Origin: Ipomoea triloba
Taxonomy: Eukaryota > Streptophyta > Magnoliopsida > Solanales > Convolvulaceae
Assembly: GCF_003576645.1 (NCBI RefSeq)
Contig: NC_044930.1
Coordinates: 875,004-939,003 of the forward strand
Direction of reading: 5' to 3'
Length of the DNA: 64,000 bases
The notes beneath the pieces were generated by a model that saw only the letters and a list, made by a program, of their open reading frames with translations, was not told where the DNA came from and searched no databases. Positions within the stretch are counted from its first letter, which is position 1; each line of letters starts with the position of its first letter. This document shows, one piece after another, positions 25,601-37,298 of the stretch. Position numbers and translations under genes: made by a program.

Positions 25601-28373
25601 TCATGTTCAACTTCTGTGATGTCAATTTTACCGGCATCTTTAAAACAACCATTGGAAACTGAGGGGTTTAGATCTTCAGCCTCCACACCCATTACATGTG
25701 AATTACTTTCAGCATTTCCCTTCAAGACTTCTTCTGGGTCCATCAGAGTTTTATTTGATGCTTCACCAAGGCAGAATCTAGATGTCCAGACCCGGTAGAC
25801 CACTCCTCTATTAGGACGTTCAGCCTGCATATGCATTCCAAGTCTAGAAAATCCATTAAGGAGTCTTGTATAGTACCGCTTATTGTTTATTCCAAGCCTT
25901 CTGGATACCTGTTGCAACATTACAGGTATTGAGAAAAATGAGTAATGGACATTGAAAATTCATGCCACAGGAAAGACATTGGATATAGATTGTAACTGAA
26001 GTACACTTCACGGATAAACCATGATATATCAAAGTCAAATGTTAGATTTTACATACTTCAGTGATTGTCAACCCTCTTGATCCCTCAGCATCAACCATAT
26101 CATATGCCTGATGCTCAATTGGGAGATCTACAAGCTGGTCTGTAATTTGACCTCTCCTTGCCAATTTTGTTGGCTGTTCTGTGTCGAAATCATCACATTC
26201 ACGTGCTCGAGATTTTGGCTCAAAATGCTTTGGTGAAAACTCCTTCAACAGGCGCAAGCAACTGACCTCCTGTTCATGATGAGAAATTGAAGAATAAATG
26301 ATCTTGGATAATCAATGTCTGCTGCCTGCCTCTACATTTATCCAGCTGTAAGCAATAAATTGAGTGATAAAGCATATCTATGCAAATTTTTATATAGAAA
26401 ACTAACAATAACAAATACTCTGTAACAGTAAAACATATTCCCTCCAAATCTAAGTCTTCTTCTTTCTTTTTCAATTCATCACAAAATTTACAGTATCCAT
26501 GAGACAAAACTTCATACAATTCATTCCCATAAAATCAAAATATTTACTATGAAAAAGTTACACAGATCTCTCTTTAATGTCTATGAAATTACAAATTTGC
26601 CTCTGACTTGTCAAAATGAGATATTAATATGGGGCAGATTGCCAAGGAATGAGAACTGCATCCTTGATCTAGTAATTATGGTCCAACCTCTTTCAAATAG
26701 ACATCTTTCTTTTAGCAAACCACCCCAAAAAAGTAAAAATTTATCTACTCTGAAATCAACAATTCTCTTCATCTCTTGCACAAAAAAAGGCACTAAACAT
26801 CTAATTCCTTTTAACTACTTACAATTTTGCACGAAACGCTCGAAACGCTAAAGTTGGCATGCTTAGATGTAAACCGACCTATTTTACTCTCTGGCCGCAG
26901 TTATTTAGGTGGTATTCCGAAATTTAAGAGATCGAATCCTTGCAAAAATATAAAATGATTATAAAAATACCAAAGTTGTTAAGATGAATACCTTCTCACT
27001 TACTTTACCATCCACTTTAGCCATAAACTCCTCCACTACACGGGCCTCTTTCAACCTGTGGCAGACCTAACACCAAATGTAATTGGTAGTTACCGTAGTT
27101 ATCATCCAAGAGAAAAGCATGTAATTAACATAAAACAAAAATCACAGTCTAATAAGATAAAGAGCAAAAGTTACATTTCTCCATGATTTATGCCCAGCTG
27201 ATCCTTTGTAACCAAGATCCCGCTTAATGTCTGAGACAACCAGTACCTTCAATGCAGAAAGCCATAAGGCCATAATAAGCACAGTGGTAGATATAAAACA
27301 AGGTGCTGATGAACAATAGAACAAACCTTCCCCTCAGCTTTTTCAAGCTTATAACAGATAGCTTTTAGTGCCGGCAGAAAATCTCTTATGTGCACATCCT
27401 CTTTAGTGGATTCTTCAGAAAAACAGTCAACACTTGCCGCATTACCATTGGTATTGTCAATACACATAAAAGACTTATTGCCCTTGGTGATTTCAAGCCT
27501 TTGGTGAGAACCCAAATGCTTTGCATATCGATACAAGTGGACCATATTGGTGGTAACAACAGAAGCATTTTTTGACTCCTCTTCATTGGATGCTTCTTTT
27601 GTCCTAACAACTGTCGACTGCCTTGTAATCATTCCACGGCTTTCTAGTTTCTTCAATATGTAGAAAATGTCATTCCCTCTAACACCAAGTGCTCTGGTAA
27701 GCTCACTTTGTGTAATTCCATTTCCCCTGCAAATGCATCAAGTTGAAGTATCTAATTAGCAATCCCAGTTACTATTTTGTATTTACTTACCATTTAAAAA
27801 CAAAATCTAGCTGTTCACTTGTTAATTTAAATAATTCAAATGCCTATTCACATGTTTTGTCAATTAAAACATTGAAAGAGAATCAGCTTCAGTATTTATA
27901 CCCGACTAAGGAATGATCCTGATACAATTTATGCTCCTTTACTACAAAACTAATACAGCAGGCGAATTACAGAGAGACTAAGAAATATAGGAGGCGAACC
28001 TGGCAATGGCGAGGAGCTCGAGAACACGGCGCTGCTGCGCACTGACTTTTGCATCGGAGGCCTCAACATCATATATCCCGACGAAGCTATCAAGGAGATG
28101 CTCGGGTGCGACGATTGTCAAATTCAGCCGTTCGGAGTCTACCACCGAGCGAATGCAATCGTCGCGCGGGCCGTATGCGCCGCGATTCGATTTGAATTGG
28201 AGGTCCGGAATGTCAAGGAGGTTGGTCCATAATAGCTGCTTGAATTTAGGGCTCAGAGTGAATCCGTGGCTCGAGAATGCAGGCTGGAGCTCCGACCAGA
28301 GCTCACGGAGAGGAAGGCCGGCAGCTCCACGTGAACATATCTCTTCCAGAGCTGCTTGAACGATTGTATCCAT
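16642..28373 (-). CDS. GTF3C1: TFIIIC largest subunit, B-block-binding (GTF3C1/tau138-like)
   Basis: Seventeen exons on the minus strand: 28373-28000, 27726-27327, 27246-27175, 27066-26992, 26269-26057, 25908-25330, 25235-24498, 23881-23600, 22596-22441, 21491-21058, 20527-20047, 19766-19470, 19262-18470, 18363-18305, 17766-17293, 16943-16905 and 16824-16642. All introns are GT-AG and joining keeps one frame of 1882 residues, near the plant family length. TFIIIC recognises the B box of tRNA and other class III promoters and recruits TFIIIB for RNA polymerase III. The B-block winged helix is at about residues 110-175 (QRRVLELLAIARGNGITQSE, then LGVRGNDIFYILKKLESRGM). Further conserved blocks are MVRAKLLHIHLW in exon 7 and RHDFVLSSRRAVDEYWKTLE in exon 8. 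Basic nuclear-localisation stretches NKRKRH and RKRRRS open exon 10. Thirteen of 16 introns are phase 0. The first ATG in the open frame is 28373; the frame upstream has none. Confidence 0.93.
20736..20991. mobile_element. Possible Stowaway-like MITE in a TFIIIC intron
   Basis: This segment lies in the intron between exons 10 and 11 and starts with CCCTCCATTCC (20738-20748). It ends with GAAGGGAGTA (20981-20990), whose complement is TACTCCCTTC. Short inverted 'ctccct' ends, about 250 bp length and an AT-rich core are typical of Stowaway-like MITEs. The inverted ends match only partly and no clean TA duplication could be fixed. Confidence 0.4.
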
Positions 28374-28833
28374 GGAAACCAGGGAGTGCAAACAGTCCAA
28401 TCAACTTTCCGAGAGCTCGAATCCAACCGCTTAAAGACTCTCTCCCGGACTTTATATTACTCCGTACTTTTTTGGGGGGCGCTTTGTAAATAAAATTCTT
28501 AAATTTGTTTACCCTTTAGTTTCTAAAATTGCATTAGCATACCCAAAGGGAAATTACACTTTGCACTTCATTAATCCATCATATTTTGGATTTGCCTCAA
28601 AAAGGGTGAAGTACTATTATTTAATTAAAATATGTTATAAAAATTCTTTTTTGAGAAGTTATTAGTCAATCAAATAAACATTTAATTCACAATATAAATT
28701 CAATATATTAATAATTTCATTATATTTTGAAATATGAAATATAATGCTATAATTTTTATTCGAGTTTTAGATATTATGGGCATATATTTTTATGAAAAGA
28801 CAACATGATTAGATATATGTAAATAGATAGTTT

Positions 28834-28989
28834 TTTTTTTTAGTATTACTGACTCTGTTACAATGTAATATCTGTTCATAGTTACTTTTTCAACCTACTG
28901 AAGCACAAAGAGTTAACAGTTGTCTCCCATCATCCATATGGGAGTGTATACCGGGACACTAGGTGCCAGTAGACCACAAGGTCTTTGGC
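28834..28989 (-). mobile_element. tRNA-derived SINE, family 1, B box deleted
   Basis: Minus-oriented copy of the family also at 44583-44763 and 45784-45944. It is flanked by the 9-bp direct repeat AGATAGTTT (28825-28833 and 28990-28998). The A-tail reads as a T run at the left end. The A box is kept (TGTGGTCTACTGGCACCTAG on the minus strand). About 23 bp including the B-box stretch GGTTCGAGCC are missing compared with the 44.6 kb copy, so this copy should be unable to start Pol III transcription. Confidence 0.85.
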
Positions 28990-29365
28990 AGATAGTTTAT
29001 TTAATGAGGCTGGTTTTGCTCAATTAGGGACACGTGATATTAGTAGTTTATGGGCTAGACTTGTGTGATACCGTAACATGAATCTTTATCCATATGACGG
29101 GTCGGATCAATATGTAATGTAATACTTTATTCAATTTAGTATTGCATTTGTTATTATAAAGTATTACATTTCATATTGACCGACTCGTCTCACGGATAAA
29201 GATTCATGAGACGGTCTCACACAAGTTTTTGCGTAGTTGTTGTGTTTATTGAATGACTACTCAATAGTCCATACTCATCAAGACTTCTTTTATATGTGAA
29301 TTGCATGTATACGAACACCCTTTGAAGAGTTTGAACCCATTGAGTTTTGTTAATATTTATTTAAG

Positions 29366-29832
29366 AGTGTGCAAGCTTCGGTAAAAATTCAGTTAATCGA
29401 CCGAATCAATAACTTCAATTAACCTTTTTTAACCTATATGATTCAGTCCGGTTAATAGTCAAAAAATTGACACAATTTCGATTAGCAGTTAATTCGGTTT
29501 GAAATTATCGACAATTGAATTAACCATGTATATATATAATTCATAAATATTAAACAAAAATATTAAATTATTAAAATATTTGATTTTATCTAAAAGTCTA
29601 AAACAATATTAGTATTTGATTTTATCTAAAAGTCTAAAACAATATTACAATTTACAAAGTTATACACTTACACTTTCCTTAATATTAATTTTTATTTATA
29701 ATTTTAAATATTTTAAAATTTAGTTACAAATTTTGATTAATCAGTTAACCGAGAAAATTTTTGATTTGATAAATTCGATAATAGAAAGTTCCGTTTGGTT
29801 AACCAGTTATTTAACTGAATACACACCCCTGT
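29366..29832. repeat. Possible MITE rich in GGTTAACC-like motifs, with an internal tandem duplication
   Basis: The left end (GTGTGCAAGCTTCGGTAAA) and the complement of the right end (GTGTGTATTCAGTTAAATA) are loosely inverted. Repeated 'cagttaatcga', 'cggttaatag' and 'gttaaccg' motifs lie between them, a pattern of plant MITEs. Inside, two 36-bp units (29577-29612 and 29613-29648) are identical over most of their length. Boundaries are approximate and no target duplication was found. Confidence 0.4.
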
Positions 29833-30148
29833 TAATATTATTTGTGCCATTAAGTAAAAAAATTGTGTAACTTTAATTTGATAACTTTATTTTTTTTTAT
29901 TCCATACATTTTTCTTAATGTAATATAATTATTATTATATTTCCTATTTCCTACTACGGAGTAAATAATATTGATAATATTTAATATTCCATTTCGTGAA
30001 TCAAACATGTCAAATTTGTAATAAAACTACACTATCACTAAGTCACCAAGAGGACCTAATGTGGAGAAACAAAGCTCATAGGCTACAAAGGGCAAATAAT
30101 ACCCAAATTTTAAGTACGAATTCATAAAAAGAGAGAATTTACGAGGTG

Positions 30149-30418
30149 CTATCTAGCAAATAAATCGTGCGGAACGCCGCGAAATTGCAACTGCGCGCGA
30201 AAACGATAACCGATACTTCCTTCTCGGAGCGGAATCGAACTCGAGACCAGAGAGTGAGCTAAACTGTAGCCCGAAGATGCAATTCCAAAGCTCATTGAAA
30301 CGTCACGGATGGCTTTTCCGGCTCGCACCGAATTGAGAGGCAGCGACAATGTCCGATCGCCGCCGCAACCGTCAAATTCAGCAACAAACACCGGCGGAGC
30401 CTTCCGAAATCCGCGCAT
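30149..30418 (-). CDS. Unrecognised small ORF in a GC-rich island
   Basis: An ATG-started frame of 89 residues on the minus strand (MRGFRKAPPVFVAEF to VPHDLFAR). The protein is Ser/Arg-rich with no signal peptide, membrane segment or motif I recognise. A second minus-strand ATG at about 30461 opens a short frame that overlaps it, like an upstream ORF. The region is clearly more GC- and CpG-rich than its flanks, which is the main hint that it is or was a gene exon. It may be the first exon of an unrecognised gene, a pseudogene or chance. Confidence 0.3.
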   Translation of the reverse strand: MRGFRKAPPVFVAEFDGCGGDRTLSLPLNSVRAGKAIRDVSMSFGIASSGYSLAHSLVSSSIPLREGSIGYRFRAQLQFRGVPHDLFAR

Positions 30419-30959
30419 CTCTCTTCTTCGCCCTGGCTGTCAAAGCGTCACCTGTCTCCATGGACACCTATCGCAGGTTTAGTAGGTGTTTAAGTTTTTG
30501 CTTCTGTTAAATAGAACTTTGTTGACGTAGTTTAAAACACAGAGGTTGTCAATTTTGAACTATGGCTTCATGCGGTATTGAATCCCATTGTTTAAGTATG
30601 GAATTAATCTAAAAAAAAAGTATGGAATTAATCTGCATAGTGGACATTCCTCAATTGAGCTATTAGAAATTGCCATTCACTAGTCTGTAGGCACTATGGT
30701 TGTATAGAATTGAAGACTAAGTAGGAAACATTTGGAATTGTATTAAAGAAGACAATTAATTCTGATCCACATTCTATTTTCCTACCAGTAATGGTGCAAT
30801 AATAGTCTTCCTAACATCAATAATGCTATATTTGAAATTAAACGTAGAACGGTGAATGAGTTGCTAAACTATGAAATTTGGATTGATTCTAAACTTAACT
30901 TTTGTGAACTTGTGTTTGCAATTGCTATATACTTTTCTTTTATCATAGGCCTCCTACTT

Positions 30960-31147
30960 TTTTTGGGGTGACGAGGTAAACCCTGCCTGTTACCTTAGTC
31001 AGCAAACGACCACAAGGAGGTAAACCAGTCCAGGTTGCCATAGTTGACCAACTCAAATCAAGAGGGGGATTCAAACTCGTGACCTTGTGGTTACAAGTTT
31101 GTATTCTTAGCCATCTTGGCTGGGTTACCCCTATTGACGTTATACAA
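30960..31147 (-). mobile_element. tRNA-derived SINE, family 2
   Basis: On the minus strand: GGGGTAACCCAGCCAAGATGG at the head (A-box-like region TGGCTAAGAATACAAACTTG), then GTAACCACAAGGTCACGAG and the B-box-like GAGTTTGAATCCCCC. It ends in an A run (T run at 30957-30966 on +). A candidate 8-bp target duplication TCCTACTT lies at 30952-30959 and 31148-31155. A related plus-strand copy is at about 56850-57044. Confidence 0.65.
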
Positions 31148-33110
31148 TCCTACTTATTTGCAGTGACCCTTGCTCATGTTAAAGCTATGTTTATCATATA
31201 TTCCACTGATCCACCTCTGTGCTTATGTTTTACAGTGTTGGTAAATGCACAGTGCCGGTGGTATGCATCATTTGTTTATTTACTGGTCTCTGAAAGGCAA
31301 GTATCATATTATCATGATTTTTCACTTAGTTCATATCTGCCATAATAAGAAACTTCATAAAATTTCAAGAAATATCTTGGTAACTTATCTCCTATCCGTG
31401 CCAGATGTCAATTGCATCTTAAAGTAATCTTTCTGTTGACATTTAAGTTAGTTTCATGTATCACCATAGAAAAAGCCAGAGCACAAGGTTGTTAGGTGCA
31501 AAATCTAAAGAGTTCATGGCTTACAATTGCTTTTATTGTTAATGCACCTAGGCGAGCATTTAAAGATGACTAAAAAAATATTATGCCTTGTTAGGAGAAA
31601 ACACAATCTAATTATCCCATTTCTGGAGGAATTCAAACACCGAGCACCAAGAAACAATTAAGGCTTGGCTACTTAGCTCCCCAACTAAGGAAAGGTCATA
31701 TTTATTCCATATTCCTATTGACCCTCAACAGCCAAAATTCCCCTATACTTTCTCCTTCCCGCACCCACCCTTCTTCCTCAAGCTGAAAATCTATAGACAA
31801 AAATCTGAGGTGTGTGTGTGTTCTCATGGAAATTTACTCTGTTGCTTGGATACCTATTTAATAGTTTGGGGCAGGAAACATTAAAAACATGCATTATTGA
31901 GTAGATTTATGAAATCAATTTACCTATTGGGCTTGCTAAAATCATCATTAATATAATTCAGATCAAGCTGCACTAAGAACAGTTCTCCCATTTGGTTCTA
32001 CCCACATTTACCGGCCAAGTTAACCAATCAGTTGGCCTCAAAGTGGCACATCATAAGTGGTGCATTTAATAGAGTTTTAAAAAATGATGAAAATGAAAAT
32101 CTCACTTGGATTCAGGATGATGTTTGTTAATCAAGCTTATGCAATTCATGGGATAGCCATCAAACCGTAACTTACTTAAGCTCATGCCCTGATATTCTAA
32201 TGTGAAAAGGCTACTTTTCAAACAGGTCCAGACACCTGCTAGACCTGACTGCAATATTCTCCAGTTCTTCAGAATTTCTTCATCATTGACAAATAAAATC
32301 TCTTGATATATACTCCAAATAATTTGCGTTGTTACATATTTGTAAATCTTCTACAAGAAACAAACATTTTTCAATGAAAATGAGAAACCCTGTATATTCT
32401 ACAAATACCCTATCTGTCGTATGACCTGATGAACATGTTATTAAATATTTTGCCATAATTTTGAGGGGGAAAACAAAAATAACCCCAGTAACCCCAGAAT
32501 CCTATTGATCAACCAAAACCATTTAATTTGTTTAGCTTGTTCTGTAATTAAGCTAACCATAGAATGTCCGATTCCCTCTTTTCTGCATTTTTCTTGCTTT
32601 GAGACAGGTCTTCCTATCTTGATTAGAGTGAATGAGTGATACAAACATGATTTCAACCCTAAGCTTGTGCTGAACTTATTTATATGAGCACTTTGGCCCT
32701 CTAGGCAAGGTTTTTCTCCCTATTGAAAATTTCAAGATCTTACATCAAGCTATATATCTTATCATTTTTTATGTCACCTCTCCAAATTGGATTGATATGA
32801 TGAAAGAGACAAAAATAAACTCAAAGATGATCAAGTGTGTATAACTGTATATATACATCCTGTTAATTTTGTATGTTTGTGTTTTTATTAAGGAGTTCAT
32901 GTTTTTTTGTTAAACACCCCAAATAGTGTCTGACTAAAAAAAGAAAAAGAGAGAGAGAACAAGTTTCAGTTCTCCATTACAAGAAAGAAAATTAGCAGAT
33001 GTCTTTGAAGTATCAGAGTGAACTCATCATATTATATCTATTATCTTTACACTATCTCAAGGTTTTTTTTTCTGCATCTCTCTATCACCATGGGATGAGA
33101 AAGCTATAAG
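31148..33110. other. Intergenic region, nothing recognised
   Basis: AT-rich, non-repetitive sequence. Open frames here are short and without recognisable similarity. It includes the 3' flank of the PADRE gene. Confidence 0.5.
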
Positions 33111-33599
33111 CTAGTCAAGTTCAGGTATACTGCCCAGCATTGGCTTCCATCCCTTGCAATTTGCCTCCTCATCAGCTGCACATCTATTCAATTCATTTGA
33201 GCTTTTTTCCTTTTGAAGATGGCGAACCATGTCATCAACTGATATTTGATCTTTACTCAATAGTGCTTGCAACTCTTGCTTGCTGATGATGATCTTAACC
33301 CTTACTACCCCAGTCCCTTGTTGTTGATCAGCTTCTTCAACTTGATCTGCAAACTTGACCTTCTTTTTTGCAGGTTTTGGCCGGGGGACTGGTAGTGGCA
33401 GAAGATAGTACAGGCGGCCACCAACCATCTCAGTATCTGCACGTAGATGCTGGACAACAGGTAGTGAATCAGATATTGCATGGTTAGCAAATTCTGATAA
33501 CACTTGATATACTTTCATGGGAGCTTTATACTCTAGGATCTTCCCGTCTGTTTTCATGACTCTAATTACATTTGCCTGCAAAACTAAGCAATTTCCCAT
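33111..33599 (-). CDS. PADRE-domain (DUF4228) protein with N-myristoylation signal
   Basis: Single-exon CDS of 162 residues. The family (DUF4228, renamed PADRE) is plant-specific; members respond to pathogen and abiotic stress and their biochemical role is unknown. The signature is visible: MGNCLVLQANVIRVMKTDGK, then ILEYKAPMKVYQVLSEF, and LRADTEMVGGRLYYLLPLP at about residues 52-70. A basic linker (RPKPAKKKVKF) and a disordered acidic tail follow. Gly2 after Met1 with Cys4 is a strong context for N-myristoylation plus palmitoylation, which would place the protein on the plasma membrane. The frame stays open a little upstream, but the first ATG is 33599. A TATA box (TATAAATA, 33676-33683) lies about 75 bp upstream of it. 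Confidence 0.9.
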   Translation of the reverse strand: MGNCLVLQANVIRVMKTDGKILEYKAPMKVYQVLSEFANHAISDSLPVVQHLRADTEMVGGRLYYLLPLPVPRPKPAKKKVKFADQVEEADQQQGTGVVRVKIIISKQELQALLSKDQISVDDMVRHLQKEKSSNELNRCAADEEANCKGWKPMLGSIPELD

Positions 33600-33675
33600 G
33601 TTTTTGGTAGGGCTTGCTTTCAAGCTAAGTATTTAAGGTCTTTCTAGTACTAAGGTTGGTGAAAGCATGGTTGTG

Positions 33676-33683
33676 TATTTATA
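33676..33683 (-). promoter_or_regulatory. TATA box of the PADRE gene
   Basis: TATAAATA on the minus strand, about 75 bp before the ATG at 33599. It predicts a leader of roughly 45-50 nt. Confidence 0.65.
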
Positions 33684-36602
33684 GTGAAGGGCCTATGAGA
33701 ATTTCCCCATGATTTTTAAATATTCACAATAAAGCCATTGCACTTTGGTCCCCACCGTGTTGATTTTTTTAGGCATACAATAGGGGGTTACGAGTAATCA
33801 TTTTTGCACTGAAATAATAATGATGTTTGGAAAGAAAACTGGTCTAGTTGCTTTACCGAGTCAATATGAAAATGTTACTGCTATTAATACAACACGGTTA
33901 TTAGGGTGGAAATTTTTAAATTTACACGGTATACTGTATATGATAACAAGCAAAAACAACTCTGCATGAGTTTCTCCATTTATTTGTTCTTCATTTCTTG
34001 GGTACGTTTGATAGGAAAATGAGCTGAACCTGAAACCCTGATACCATTGGACTACAAAATCATTGTTAACTCTATTAACTTTACCAGACCTGGATTAAGG
34101 ATAAGAGTGGCAACAAGTTGATAGAACAGATCATTAACAGGTAACAGTAGAGATAATCCAACTGTTTTCAGAACTTAAATTTTATCTTTCTTTTTGTTTG
34201 CTTTAACCCACTTGGTGGTTTAATTTATGGTGATTAGTTCATTTGCTCATGTTGTGGTGGATAGTGGGATTTCACCAACACCATTTGTTTCTTTTACAGG
34301 GAGAGATCAGTTAAGATCTAGTAGGACCACTAAAGCCATACTGGGGATTTGGAGTTTGACTACTCTGCACCGCAAATTGGTAAACTCGGTTGACTCAATG
34401 TTTTAATTTGCATGCAGCATTGACTCTTTGTTCATTTCTCTGTGGCAGTATTGTGAATTTGTGATTTGTTTCAATGGAATTTCTCACAAGGTCCCCTACC
34501 ACTATCCGGCATAATTAGTGTCAAAATAAGACTTGTTATCTGATAGTTGTTAGGTATGTTTTATTTAGAACAATACTACACCGTTTCAGCTTATTATACT
34601 CATCATAACTGTTTCTACGATATAAATATACTTAACCACCACAATACTCGATACTCAGGAAGTCAAAATGACTAATGTACATGATTGATGCCCACTTGGA
34701 AATGAAGAGATGGGAGGGCATGGATAATGGTGGTGGAGCATAGAGGAGGTTGAAGAAACATGCCAAGTAAGTGGTAAATGATGTTATCATCACAACATGC
34801 TTTGGTATACATTGGGGTGGGGTGGAATTTATGTCTCATTTTTTTACTTTTTTATTTTGCTTTGAGTGGGTTGGCTCATTCCTCTTATGCATCTTCCTAG
34901 AAAGGCAAAAGATTAAATGGGAAGGCTATTGACAAGCTGAAAGTTACAAATGGATAATCCTACATGTCCACTAATGTGCACTTTGCTATTATGTCTTGAG
35001 CATTTCATTTTGGGATCATGATTTTCATCGAGAATTTTCAAAAACAATAGAAAAATAGTTTTAATATGCAGTTTAACATACATTGATTGACATAATGTAT
35101 GATTTAAAAAAAATTATTAAAAAAATAATTGTGATGGCTTATGAAGTTATGATGATTGATGTCCATGTCCATAGCACACCTAAAAGCAAGGTAGAAATTA
35201 AATTGGTGAAAATAAGAGAAGAAGGGTAGAACAATTTATATAGTTTTGGTTTGGCTATCAATTAGAGTGGGCTAGGTAAATTCCAACTTAGTCCATCAAA
35301 AATAAGAATAAATGAGGTAAATCAGCAAATTGGGTCATTTTGACATCTCTATTATCAATGTGTCAAATGTACAAGAGGTGTCATATAAACTTGCTTTATT
35401 TTTTTTTGGGTGCAAAATCAACTTTTTAAGTAGATTTCTTTTTTTAATTCGTAGTGATATCAACCAATTTATGAATATCAAATGAAAATGAATAGTTTTA
35501 TTGCTATGTTATAAATTACCTTCTAAAAATATCTTCATGCACTCATATAAAGTAATAAAGATTGTACTATACAATGTTGTCCAATAACATCTCTTATATT
35601 TTTCAGAAAAATCTGGTTATGGACATTTGTAACCTTTCACTTACACTAATTCATAGTGCTCATGTTAGGCCAACAATTAAGATATTTTGGATGCATTTTT
35701 ATTTTTAGATGACTAGAGAAATTTGTAGCCAATATTTGAGGGTAAGTACTATGTAAACTCCATTAGCTCACAAATCATATTAGAGAGGTTATCTGCACAA
35801 AGATTATACCATGTCACTAGTTCAATTAAGGAAGTGTTTGAAAAAACTAAATTCGTGATTTTCTACTATGACAATTATACTTCAGTATATTTTTGGGCTA
35901 GATATACTTTTTGCTGTGTGATTCTTTGGCGTTCAATAATCTTTCCTGTCGTTGGGTTCCTCATCACATCGATTGAGTGCATAGAGATAATCAGATGCGT
36001 ACTAGTGGGCGGTGGAAAAGGAGTTTAGGTTTGATATTTTTGGTTTATTTTGGAGAGATATTTGCACAAAACCTTATAACGTGGCAAACTGATCCGGTAC
36101 ATATGAGCTTTTGTGCACAATTATATGAGCATTCGTGGGTCCTTTTTGTTATCTTCATGTGCATTTGGAAAGATATTTGTCCAATGAAGTTGGTAATGCT
36201 TCAACTTGTCGGGCATGAAATTTGGTGGGTCTTGTGCTCTCGATGTTAAAGTTTAAACGGTTCAAATATTTTTTATTTAACATAGTGTTTTTTTTTTGTT
36301 GATAATTATTGATTATTTAATAGTAATATGCATTGTATCTTCATTGAATGGATAAAAGAATAAAGATGTTGATAGTGTTGTAAATTAAATTGTGGATAGA
36401 GATCAGGGTTCATACTGTATAAAGAGAGTAAAAAGTAAGTTTTATATTGGGTCTGTGAAAAAGCTTCAACTGTTGAGCTTAGACAATACTGAGATTATTG
36501 TTTCAGTTATTAGGCCCCTCAAGCTAGCCTATAGCCCACTAAATGTAATGAGTGAAAATTTCATGAAAGTACTACGTTAAAATAATTATTTTATTGTTTA
36601 AT
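33684..36602. other. Intergenic region, no gene recognised
   Basis: This holds the PADRE gene's upstream region and AT-rich DNA. Open frames at 35834-36580 have no recognisable similarity. A tRNA-like patch at about 34020-34070 was considered and rejected. Confidence 0.5.
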
Positions 36603-36628
36603 TAAGGGTGTGATTGATTCATAGGTTT

Positions 36629-37215
36629 TGATGGGTAAATATGCACATGTACTAGTCGGTCCGTAAATCACCTGTCAACGGTCACCCAACCTGTCCGTCA
36701 ACGGTCACCCAATCGTCGGTCAACTAACCGGTCCGTCGGCTGCATGATCAGAAGCAACACACCTTGTGGATTGGAGGCTCACAAGCGCAACAGTTGCTTG
36801 ATGTGACGACCGACAACTTTTCGGGAACAAGGGATCCGTGTTTTCATCACCTTGAGTAACTCAACCACTTCGAGCAAACCGATGCGCATTTTGCGGAGTA
36901 ACTGTTCAACCCATATGCCCTCCACTTGCATATCAGACACCATGTGCATAGTGAATCCACTTTGTATAAATATAGGGGTCGTTCCCCTCACTGGGGGAGA
37001 ACTCATCAGTACTACACTAATACACTTGTGATTTGCTCATTCGTCTCTCTTGCTCTCTCCTTGTTACTGTTCGTCACCCGTAGAGCGACATAGCTTCTTA
37101 CCGCTCAGTCGTTAACCGGTAGACCGATCGATTGACCGGCCGAGCGACATCCTTCACCACACGTAACACACGTATTCGTAGCGTAGTCGTAGACCCGTTT
37201 ACATTTACGCTATCA
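36629..37215 (+). repeat. 5' LTR (587 bp)
   Basis: Complete LTR from TGATGG to TATCA. It contains a promoter-like TATAAATATA at 36965-36974 and a short internal repeat 'caacggtcacccaa' near the left end. Compared with the 3' LTR, I find differences only near 37127 (GATCGATT here, GACCGATT there) and near 37186 (GCGTAGTCG here, GCGTAATCG there). Confidence 0.93.
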
Positions 37216-37216
37216 T

Positions 37217-37234
37217 TGGCGCCGTCTGTGGGGA
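37217..37234 (+). promoter_or_regulatory. Primer-binding site
   Basis: TGGCGCCGTCTGTGGGGA begins one base after the 5' LTR. It starts with the TGG that pairs with a tRNA 3'-CCA. The exact primer tRNA is not asserted. Confidence 0.8.
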
Positions 37235-37298
37235 TTGAACGAGTCACTCTGTTCTATCCCTTTATCTTCTCTTTCTTCACACTATTATCCATCTTAAA

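Larger units (their letters stand above)
28374..30148. other. Intergenic region with SINE and MITE-like sequences
   Basis: Directly upstream of the TFIIIC start is its presumed promoter, with no clear TATA box seen. The remainder is AT-rich and holds a SINE (28834-28989) and an inverted-ended repeat (about 29366-29832). No gene is supported. Confidence 0.5.

Noticed and set aside
27978..28489. Plus-strand frames over TFIIIC exon 1
   Set aside because: Shadow frames in a GC-rich exon; the minus strand has correct splice sites and the B-block domain.
34015..34075. tRNA- or SINE-like patch (TAGTCCAATGGTATCAGGG, GGTTCAGCTC on the minus strand)
   Set aside because: Box spacing is too short, and there is no tail or target duplication.
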